Shown here one piece after another: positions 58,088 to 64,000 of a stretch of DNA of 64,000 nucleotides (within the stretch, counting starts at the first letter, position 1; the number at the start of each line of letters is the position of its first letter). The notes beneath the pieces were generated by a model. It was not told the DNA's origin. It did no database searches and saw only the letters and a program-made list of their open reading frames with translations. Source of the DNA: Peristeroidobacter soli (GTDB lineage: Bacteria; Pseudomonadota; Gammaproteobacteria; Steroidobacterales; Steroidobacteraceae); the NCBI RefSeq assembly GCF_004138485.1, contig NZ_RYEV01000003.1, forward strand, positions 868,001-932,000. Reading direction: 5' to 3'. Both the position numbers and the translations under genes were made by a program.

Positions 58088-59656
58088 ATGTTCATTATCA
58101 AGTCACAACGTAAACGCGCTCTCGGTCTGGACGAGCCTCTGAAACATGGCTCGCACAGGAGGCCGGTGACTCGCCGAGATTTTCTCGCGCAGGGTTTCAC
58201 CACTGGCGCCGCTTCGGTGATGGTGCCGGCGGCTCTGAGCATGATGAATCCGCGTCAGGCGAAAGCAGAGCTTCACGACGATTTCGACAACATGCTGGAT
58301 ACCTGCGGTCTGACCGCGGGCGATCGTCGGATTCCATTCATCTGTTTCGATCTGGCCGGCGGCGCGAATATCGCGGGCTCGAACGTGCTGGTGGGACAGC
58401 AGGGCGGCCAGATGGATTTCCTGAGCACTCAGGGATATTCCAAGCTGGGCTTGCCCGGCAACATGCTGCCGAACAATGCGACCACCAATTTCGTCAACAC
58501 GGAATTCGGCCTGGCATTTCATTCGGACAGCGCGTTCCTGCGCGGCATGCTCGAGAAAACCACGACGGCCACGCGAGCTCGAATCAACGGTGCCGTGATC
58601 GCCGCGCGTTCCGAGAACGACACGGGCAACAATCCTCACAATCCGATGTATGGGCTCGCCAAGTGGGGCGTCCGCTCGCGCTTGCTGACTCTGATCGGCT
58701 CGCAGAACTCCGAGTCCGGCGGCAACTCGATGAGCCCGGCCACGTTCGTGAACCCCGAGTTCCGCCCGACCAAGATCGATCGCGTCAGCGACGTGACGGG
58801 CCTGGTCGACACCGGCGACGTCGCCACCATCCTCAGCGCGCCCGACACCGTGCGGACGCTCGAGACCATGTACCGCATCACCGAGCGCAAGCTCGCCAAC
58901 GTCAGCACCGGGCTGCCCAATGACGCTCAGGTCGAAGAGCGTTTCAAGTGCGCCTATCTGAAGAGCGCCGGCACGGTGGACATGTTCAGCAATCCCTCGA
59001 CGTTGAATCCGTCGCTCGATACCGTCATTCAAGGACTGTTCGGCGCCGACTTCGGTGGCGACGGTGAGTTTCAGAAGACGGCTTCGGTGATGAAGCTGGT
59101 GCTCGAAGGCAACGCCGGCGCCGGTACCATCAGCATGGGCGGCTTCGACTATCACACGGGCGATCGTGCCACCGGCGAAGCGCGCGATCTGCGCGCGGGT
59201 CGTTGTATCGGTGCCTGCTTGGAATACGCGGCGGCGAAGAACAAGCCGCTGATGCTCTACGTCTTCAGCGACGGTTCGTTGTCCTCGAACGGCATGATCG
59301 ACGACTCCGCCGGCGGTCGCGGCAAGGGTCAATGGACCGGCGACAATCAGCAGACGGCTGCGTCGTTCTTCCTGGTCTTCAGCCCCAACGGTCGTCCGAC
59401 GCTCATCGGCGATGGCACTGCGGCTGCTCCGCGTCATCAACAACTCGGCTTTTACAGCGCCGGCGGCGACGTTGTCACGAGCAGCAGCCCGGCTGCCAAC
59501 AACGTCAACCTGCTGGTGCAGACCGTGATCCTCAACTACATGGCGCTGCACGGCCAGAGCGGCGCGTTCAACGGCATCTTCGGCAACGCCCTCGGCACGG
59601 GCACGGCCCTCGATGGAATGACCGCTTTCAATCCCATCGTCAACGGTCCGGTGTAA
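58088..59656 (+). CDS. Tat-exported DUF1501-like protein
   Basis: 522 residues. The twin-arginine signal is VTRRDFLAQGFTTGAASVMV (R29-R30). The mature part resembles DUF1501/sulfatase-like proteins: IPFICFDLAGGANIAGSNVL at the start, GGFDYHTGDRATGEARDL, and LMLYVFSDGSLSSNG. In other bacteria, such proteins are paired with cytochrome-containing DUF1800/DUF1592 partners; here the partners are the two upstream heme proteins. Some databases label homologues as GspF, which the sequence does not support. It starts 12 bases after the LamG gene and is closed by a strong terminator. Confidence 0.8.
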   Translation: MFIIKSQRKRALGLDEPLKHGSHRRPVTRRDFLAQGFTTGAASVMVPAALSMMNPRQAKAELHDDFDNMLDTCGLTAGDRRIPFICFDLAGGANIAGSNVLVGQQGGQMDFLSTQGYSKLGLPGNMLPNNATTNFVNTEFGLAFHSDSAFLRGMLEKTTTATRARINGAVIAARSENDTGNNPHNPMYGLAKWGVRSRLLTLIGSQNSESGGNSMSPATFVNPEFRPTKIDRVSDVTGLVDTGDVATILSAPDTVRTLETMYRITERKLANVSTGLPNDAQVEERFKCAYLKSAGTVDMFSNPSTLNPSLDTVIQGLFGADFGGDGEFQKTASVMKLVLEGNAGAGTISMGGFDYHTGDRATGEARDLRAGRCIGACLEYAAAKNKPLMLYVFSDGSLSSNGMIDDSAGGRGKGQWTGDNQQTAASFFLVFSPNGRPTLIGDGTAAAPRHQQLGFYSAGGDVVTSSSPAANNVNLLVQTVILNYMALHGQSGAFNGIFGNALGTGTALDGMTAFNPIVNGPV

Positions 59657-59680
59657 CTGATTTTTTCGCGCTGTCGATTG

Positions 59681-59708
59681 TCAGGCCCGGCTCTCGCCGG
59701 GCCTTTTT
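59681..59708 (+). terminator. Rho-independent terminator, copy 1
   Basis: An 8-bp stem AGGCCCGG (59683-59690) / CCGGGCCT (59697-59704) with loop CTCTCG is followed by five Ts. It lies 25 bases after the stop of the Tat-protein gene. The same 28 bases recur at 60432-60459. Confidence 0.9.
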
Positions 59709-59829
59709 ATTGGCGCGGGCCTTAGCACATTCCTCTTGCCGTGCGGCTTGCGTTTTCTGGCGCTTCGTCGAACTATCGCCTCCGAACGGCCGTTCGAGGC
59801 CCGGTACCTTCTCCATCGAGGACCAACTT

Positions 59830-60402
59830 ATGAATGCCATGACTAACAACGACGTGATGAAGCATCGAATCACTGTCGATGAGTATTACCGCATGGCTGA
59901 AGTGGGCTTGCTCGCGCCGGACGCGCGAGTGGAATTGATCGATGGAGAGATCATTGATATGCCGCCCATGGGAAGCCGCCACGGCGGAACGGGAATGTTA
60001 CTGATCCAGCGCTTCGTGAAAGCCGTTGGCGATGCCGCCATTGTTAGCAGCGGGTCGACGTTGATTCTCGGCGAATACAGTGCGCCTCAGCCCGATCTGA
60101 TGTTGCTGCGGCCGCGCAATGATTTCTATCGTCGATCGAATCCAATACCTGACGACGTGCTGCTGGTGATCGAGACCAGCGACAGCACGCTACGTTACGA
60201 CCGTGACGTCAAGGTGCCCTTGTACGCGCGGCACGGCGTTTCCAACTACTGGATCGTGAACCTCCGGAAACAGGAACTCCAGTGCTTCAGCAGTCCGCGC
60301 GGCGGTGAGTTTTCTGAGGTCGTGAATATTACAAATCCTGATCTTGTGCCCGTGAAGTCAGTCGGTGACGTCTCGGTCGATTTGACAGGCTTGTTCGAGT
60401 AA
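59830..60402 (+). CDS. Uma2 family (PD-(D/E)xK fold) protein, copy 1
   Basis: 190 residues starting at ATG 59830. Uma2 proteins have a restriction-endonuclease-like fold and are predicted nucleases; their role is unknown. Visible motifs are ARVELIDGEIIDMPPMGSRH (acidic strand), PQPDLMLLR (catalytic Asp position) and VLLVIETSDSTLRYDRDVKV (the E-x-S/K position), then YARHGVSNYWIVNL. Open codons upstream are antisense-like and lack homology. The next gene is a close paralogue. Confidence 0.9.
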   Translation: MNAMTNNDVMKHRITVDEYYRMAEVGLLAPDARVELIDGEIIDMPPMGSRHGGTGMLLIQRFVKAVGDAAIVSSGSTLILGEYSAPQPDLMLLRPRNDFYRRSNPIPDDVLLVIETSDSTLRYDRDVKVPLYARHGVSNYWIVNLRKQELQCFSSPRGGEFSEVVNITNPDLVPVKSVGDVSVDLTGLFE

Positions 60403-60431
60403 CTCGTTCGCTCAGTTTGCGCAGTGAATTT

Positions 60432-60459
60432 TCAGGCCCGGCTCTCGCCGGGCCTTTTT
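60432..60459 (+). terminator. Rho-independent terminator, copy 2
   Basis: Same stem (60434-60441 / 60448-60455), loop and T-run as the copy at 59681. It lies 30 bases beyond the stop of the first Uma2 gene. Confidence 0.9.
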
Positions 60460-60619
60460 CTGTGCGCGCGCTTTCCGCGCGTGCAGATGCGCGGGAATGC
60501 CGCGGAACGAAAAGCCCCTCCTACACCATTCCGGGCCGGATAGTTGTTGATTTTCTGGTCGAATCGCCAACACTAATCATCGATTCACGCCGTGGCGATG
60601 CTGATAAGGTCTGTCCAAC

Positions 60620-61216
60620 ATGGCTACCAACCCAGTGAGCAACAACAAGCACAGCCCGTACCGATTTTCGGTCGAGCAGTACTACCGCATGGCCGAAGTG
60701 GGTCTGCTCGCGCCGGATGCGCGGACGGAGCTGATCGAAGGAGAGATTTGCGATATGCCCCCGATAGGATGTCGGCACGCGGCCACGGTCTCATGGTTGC
60801 ATCGGCAGTTGGTGAAGGCGGTCGGTGATCGAGCTGTAGTGTTCGAACAGTCGCCGCTGCGGCTGAGTCGTCACACCGAGCCTCAGCCCGATCTCATGTT
60901 GCTCCGTCCGCGTCGCGATCGTTATTGCGAAGCGCACCCGACCGCGCGTGACACGCTCCTGGTCATCGAGGTGAGCGACAGTACCTGGCTCTATGATCGG
61001 GAGGTCAAAATGCCGTTGTACGCCGCTTACGGAGTGCGTGAAGCGTGGCTGGTGGACGTCGGCGTAAAGACGTTGAACTGCTACGGCGCTCCGCACGGCG
61101 GCGCGTTCGTGGAGCAGGAGTTGATACAGCCGCCGCGGCCGCTAGTCGTGCCGTCGCTGGATATTCATATCGACCTGACGCGGCTGTTCAACTTCGGCGA
61201 CTATTCCATCTCGTAA
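60620..61216 (+). CDS. Uma2 family (PD-(D/E)xK fold) protein, copy 2
   Basis: 198 residues. It shares YYRMAEVGLLAPDAR and the following LI-GEI-DMPP pattern with the preceding gene, and keeps PQPDLMLLRPRRD and LLVIEVSDSTWLYDREVKMP. The C-terminal 50 residues differ, which suggests divergence after duplication. The ATG at 60620 follows a leader of about 160 bases after the second terminator. Its 3' end overlaps the convergent TonB-dependent receptor gene by 16 bases. Confidence 0.9.
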   Translation: MATNPVSNNKHSPYRFSVEQYYRMAEVGLLAPDARTELIEGEICDMPPIGCRHAATVSWLHRQLVKAVGDRAVVFEQSPLRLSRHTEPQPDLMLLRPRRDRYCEAHPTARDTLLVIEVSDSTWLYDREVKMPLYAAYGVREAWLVDVGVKTLNCYGAPHGGAFVEQELIQPPRPLVVPSLDIHIDLTRLFNFGDYSIS

Positions 61217-63294
61217 CGGACTTCGACGAACAGCGTGCGGCCGCGGCCGGGGAAATAGCGATAGTTGCCGAAAGCGAAATCGGCGCGATCGGCATAGGCG
61301 CGGTCGGTGACATTGTTGAGGCGCAGGAGGGTCCGCCAGTGGTCGGTGACGTGCCAGCTGACGCGCAGGTTCAACAAGTCATGACCGGGATATTCGTTGG
61401 CATTGGCGGCGTCGACGAAGTACTTGCCGACCCCCACCCATTCCAGCTCCGCCGCTGCCGAAGGCACGAAGTTCCAATTCAGGCGAGCGGTGTTGATGTG
61501 ACGAGGCGCGGTGTCGATGTCGCGGCCGGCGACGATGGTCTCGCCTTGCTCGATGACCCGGTTGAAATCGTAGGTGTGTTTCGCATAGGTGCCGGCGAGC
61601 GTCAGTGACAGCGTCTCGAGCGCCGCCCAGGAGAACTCATATTCGACGCCCTCGTGTTTGGTGCGCCCGTCGCTGACGTTGAAGCCGTTCGAGTCGCGAA
61701 AGATCACGTTGTCCTTGTCCATCGTGAACGCGGCGAGCGAATAGTTGAGCGGGCCGAAAAAGCCGCGTGCACCGAGCTCGATGCTGTCCAGGCGCTCTGA
61801 ATCGAGATCCGCGACCGACTGCTGACGCTGCAATCGATACAGCTCGCTGGTGTCGGGCGCGCGATAGCCGCGAGTGGCGGTGACATACAACGTGTGATCG
61901 TCGGTGATCTCGTAGCTCAGGCCCAGCTTGGCAGTCACATTGTTGAAGTCGTCGCTGCGATCCGCGGGACGATTGAACAAGCAGCCGCCCGGGCAGGTCG
62001 CTCCGTTCTCGGCGGTGTTGCCGTCGATCATGCGGTTGTCATATTCGTAATCGACGTACTCGTAGCGAACGCCGCCCGTGGCCCGCCAGCGTTCGGCGAA
62101 CGGTTGCTCGACTTGGCCGTAAATGGCGGCGACGCGGCTGTCGACCCGATAGTCGTAATGTTTGCCGGCGGGGCGAATGGCATTGGCGGCAGGCGCGCCG
62201 TCGGTGGCCGGGCCGGCTTGTGTTTCCTCGAGGAAACCCTGCGCAAACTCGATATCGATGCCGGTGAGGAAGCGCGTGTTGTTGAACGCGGTGAAATCCA
62301 GCGCGGTCAGCACGCCGACCGACTCCTGGCCGTTCTCCTCGAGCGGTTTGCCGATGAGGAAGTGCTGCAGGAAGTCCATGCGCGAATAGCGAGCATACGG
62401 ACGCACGGCCAGATGCATGTTCTCGCTGAGCGGTTGCTCATAGCGACCCGTCAGGCGCACCGCGTAGGCATCGCGATATGCTTCCGGGTTGGGATTCGAT
62501 CTGGCGATGGCTTCGTTGCGATAGGCATTGAAGCCTTGAATGAAACCGGCCGTTTCCTGATTCAAATTGGTGGCGGCGAGATCGAGTCCCATCTGCGCAT
62601 CGCCGCGCCGGTGCGTGAGCCCGACATTCAACTTCTGTTCTTCGAGACCCGAGCTGTCGCGCCAGCCTCCGTCGTGCGAGGCGACGACGACACCGCCGAT
62701 ATCGGTCGCATCGCTCTTGTGGCTCAAGCCGAGCTTGCCGCGGTAGTACTCGTCCGGACCGGCTTCGAGCGCGACACTGCCGGCCGGCATTTCGCCGGGT
62801 TGAGCTGAAATCACATTGATCGCGCCGTGCATCGCGCCCGAGCCGTAAATCACACCGGCCGGTCCGCGCAGCACTTCGATCGAGCTGGCCTGTTCGCTGT
62901 TGACCTCGAACAACTCGTTGACGTTGCAAAAGCCGGTGGGGCGGATGGGCACGCTGTTTTCGAGAAACAGAAACGTGCCGCACGAGCCGGGGCCGCTCAG
63001 CACGGGCGAGCGGATCGCGGTAAGACTTTCCTCGCCGCTGTTGCGCTGGATCATCGTGCCTGGGGCGCGGTTCATGATCTCGCTGTGATGAGTCGAGCCG
63101 ACGACGGTGACGTCATCGCCTTTCACGAGCGAAATGCTGCCGGCGAAGTCGCGCAGTTGTTCGGCTTCACGGGTGCCTGTAACGACGACTTCTTCCACGC
63201 GACCGTTGGTGCCGCGGTCAGCCGCTTGCACGGTGGTGATCAGGAGCGCCGTGCAACCGAGCAGGGCAGTGGAACCGAAGCGCGAAGCACGCAT
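61201..63294 (-). CDS. TonB-dependent outer-membrane receptor
   Basis: 697 residues. The signal peptide (GSTALLGCTALLITTVQAAD) is followed by a TonB box-like VEEVVVTGTRE and a plug domain (IEVLRGPAGVIYGSGAMHGA). The 22-strand barrel ends in LFVEVRYEME. The barrel holds typical segments such as TATRGYRAPDTSELYRL. A cysteine pair in the plug (GSCGTFLFLENSVP and GFCNVNEL) is unusual. The substrate is unknown; the downstream neighbour on the same strand (upstream in transcription) is a PQQ dehydrogenase, so a sugar, alcohol or cofactor could be the ligand. Confidence 0.93.
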   Translation of the reverse strand: MRASRFGSTALLGCTALLITTVQAADRGTNGRVEEVVVTGTREAEQLRDFAGSISLVKGDDVTVVGSTHHSEIMNRAPGTMIQRNSGEESLTAIRSPVLSGPGSCGTFLFLENSVPIRPTGFCNVNELFEVNSEQASSIEVLRGPAGVIYGSGAMHGAINVISAQPGEMPAGSVALEAGPDEYYRGKLGLSHKSDATDIGGVVVASHDGGWRDSSGLEEQKLNVGLTHRRGDAQMGLDLAATNLNQETAGFIQGFNAYRNEAIARSNPNPEAYRDAYAVRLTGRYEQPLSENMHLAVRPYARYSRMDFLQHFLIGKPLEENGQESVGVLTALDFTAFNNTRFLTGIDIEFAQGFLEETQAGPATDGAPAANAIRPAGKHYDYRVDSRVAAIYGQVEQPFAERWRATGGVRYEYVDYEYDNRMIDGNTAENGATCPGGCLFNRPADRSDDFNNVTAKLGLSYEITDDHTLYVTATRGYRAPDTSELYRLQRQQSVADLDSERLDSIELGARGFFGPLNYSLAAFTMDKDNVIFRDSNGFNVSDGRTKHEGVEYEFSWAALETLSLTLAGTYAKHTYDFNRVIEQGETIVAGRDIDTAPRHINTARLNWNFVPSAAAELEWVGVGKYFVDAANANEYPGHDLLNLRVSWHVTDHWRTLLRLNNVTDRAYADRADFAFGNYRYFPGRGRTLFVEVRYEME

Positions 63295-63319
63295 GATGTG
63301 AACCTGTACGTTTGAGTCG

Positions 63320-64000
63320 TCAGCGCGCCGGCGGCAACGCGAAGGCGACGACGTAATCGCCCTGCTTGGTCTTCAGCCCGCCATGCCCGCCGGCGGCAAT
63401 CACTACAAATTGGCGCCCGCCGATCTCGTAGCTCATGGGCGTTGCCTGGCCCCCCGCGGGTAACCGGCCCTTCCACAGCTCCCGACCCGTCTGGATGTCG
63501 AACGCGCGCAGGTAATTGTCGGTGGCCGCGCCGATAAAGACCAGTCCGCCCGCCGTTACCATTGGCCCCCCCATATTTGGCATGCCAATGGTCCGCGACG
63601 GCACAAACCAGGGCGTGCGGTCGCGGGTCGAGCCAAGCACGACTTGCCAGAGGATGGCATTGCGCCGCAGATCGATGGCCGCCAGCGAGCCCCAGGGCGG
63701 GGCGGTGCAAGGCAGCCCGAGCGGCGATGCCAGCATTTCGCGGCGCATGCCATAGGGCGTGCCTGCCTGCTCAGCGAACTCGGAGTCGGGATAGTTCCCG
63801 GAGTCGCGCATGGCTTGCAGTTGGTCGCGCGGAACCAGAGTCGCAACCATGGGCACATGATTGACGGCGGCCAGGATGAGCTGGCGCTCATGGTCGAAGG
63901 CGAGGCTGCCCCAATTCACGCCACCAACGAAACTGGGCGAGAGAATGGTTCCCTGCAGACTGGGCGGCGTGAACAAGCCTTCCGAGCGATATTTGCTGAT
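63320..64000 (-). CDS. PQQ-dependent dehydrogenase, C-terminal part
   Basis: The frame is open to the edge of the window, so about 226 C-terminal residues are visible. GLFTPPSLQGTILSPSFVGG followed by NWGSLAFDHE and GMPNMGGPMVTAGGLVFIGA match membrane-bound quinoprotein glucose/quinate-type dehydrogenases of the PQQ eight-bladed propeller class. The last blade GGRQFVVIAAGGHGGLKTKQ is also typical. These enzymes oxidise sugars or polyols in the periplasm and feed ubiquinone. The membrane part, if present, would be N-terminal and outside the window. It ends 25 bases before the TonB-dependent receptor start, suggesting one operon. Confidence 0.9.
   Translation of the reverse strand: MSKYRSEGLFTPPSLQGTILSPSFVGGVNWGSLAFDHERQLILAAVNHVPMVATLVPRDQLQAMRDSGNYPDSEFAEQAGTPYGMRREMLASPLGLPCTAPPWGSLAAIDLRRNAILWQVVLGSTRDRTPWFVPSRTIGMPNMGGPMVTAGGLVFIGAATDNYLRAFDIQTGRELWKGRLPAGGQATPMSYEIGGRQFVVIAAGGHGGLKTKQGDYVVAFALPPAR

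Larger units (their letters stand above)
59681..60459 (+). repeat. Direct repeat of a 28-nt terminator flanking the first Uma2 gene
   Basis: The 28 bases at 59681-59708 are identical to those at 60432-60459, 751 bases apart. Each copy stands upstream of one Uma2-family gene and after another gene's stop. Because the two Uma2 genes are also paralogues, a tandem duplication of a terminator-plus-gene unit is one explanation. Confidence 0.7.

Noticed and set aside
58103-59551. Minus-strand open frame of 482 codons opposite the Tat protein
   Set aside because: Shadow frame; the plus strand has a clear twin-arginine signal and family motifs.
1-64000. CRISPR arrays, tRNA/rRNA genes, intact insertion sequences
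   Set aside because: No regularly spaced repeats, tRNA-like cloverleaf or transposase motifs were noticed while reading; short RNAs could still be missed without a covariance search.

Overview
The window is GC-rich chromosomal DNA with dense operons on both strands. Gene content points to a free-living, heterotrophic Gammaproteobacterium: hut histidine degradation, opgGH periplasmic glucans, glnE, aguA, a TonB-dependent receptor, a PQQ dehydrogenase, and many outer-membrane and Tat/lipoprotein-exported proteins. The Steroidobacter/Nevskia-type branch is my best guess, but that is inference. No rRNA, tRNA, CRISPR array or intact insertion sequence was seen.

1-1355: end of hutF and complete hutG (plus strand). 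1352-14849 (minus strand) is the most striking region, a nearly uninterrupted run of twelve signalling genes. Read 5' to 3' they are a bacteriophytochrome, a single-domain response regulator, a hybrid PAS kinase, a heme oxygenase that would supply biliverdin, a GGDEF/EAL protein, and then a Gram-negative stressosome (RsbR, RsbS, RsbT). The stressosome is followed by an RsbT-like/RsbX-like fusion, an RsbT-like/histidine kinase/receiver hybrid, a receiver/HWE-kinase protein and a final receiver. No sigma-B, RsbV, RsbW or RsbU is present, so output should run through phosphorelay and possibly c-di-GMP.

14947-20364 (minus): GNAT acetyltransferase, DUF2934 protein, hemerythrin with a histone-like tail, and opgG-opgH. 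20676-28252 (plus): sugar-phosphate nucleotidyltransferase, treZ-treY trehalose synthesis, a small unknown protein, a pyridoxamine-phosphate-oxidase-fold protein and a YihY/BrkB membrane protein; several of these suit osmotic or general stress. 28233-36188: DUF4382 lipoprotein, a 1324-residue multi-sensor membrane protein of unclear function, an ApbE lipoprotein and an exported M20 amidohydrolase. 36250-39688 (minus): sirtuin, glycine-zipper protein, exported trypsin-like protease and TonB. 39828-45586 (plus): glnE, zf-CHCC protein, agmatine deiminase, polyphosphate:AMP phosphotransferase.

45587-46492 looks like a decayed, lower-GC scar: a broken HlyD-type adaptor remnant plus an orphan small lipoprotein. 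46493-59656 is an envelope locus in two divergent arms. The minus arm encodes an HzsA-like diheme lipoprotein, two beta-barrel proteins, a TlpA thioredoxin, DUF4266, DUF3570 and DUF3187. The plus arm encodes a monoheme exported protein, a diheme LamG lipoprotein and a Tat-exported DUF1501-like protein. I infer an extracytoplasmic redox or secreted-polymer system, function unknown. The window ends with two tandem Uma2-family genes, each preceded by the same 28-nt terminator, a TonB-dependent receptor, and the C-terminal part of a PQQ-dependent dehydrogenase.
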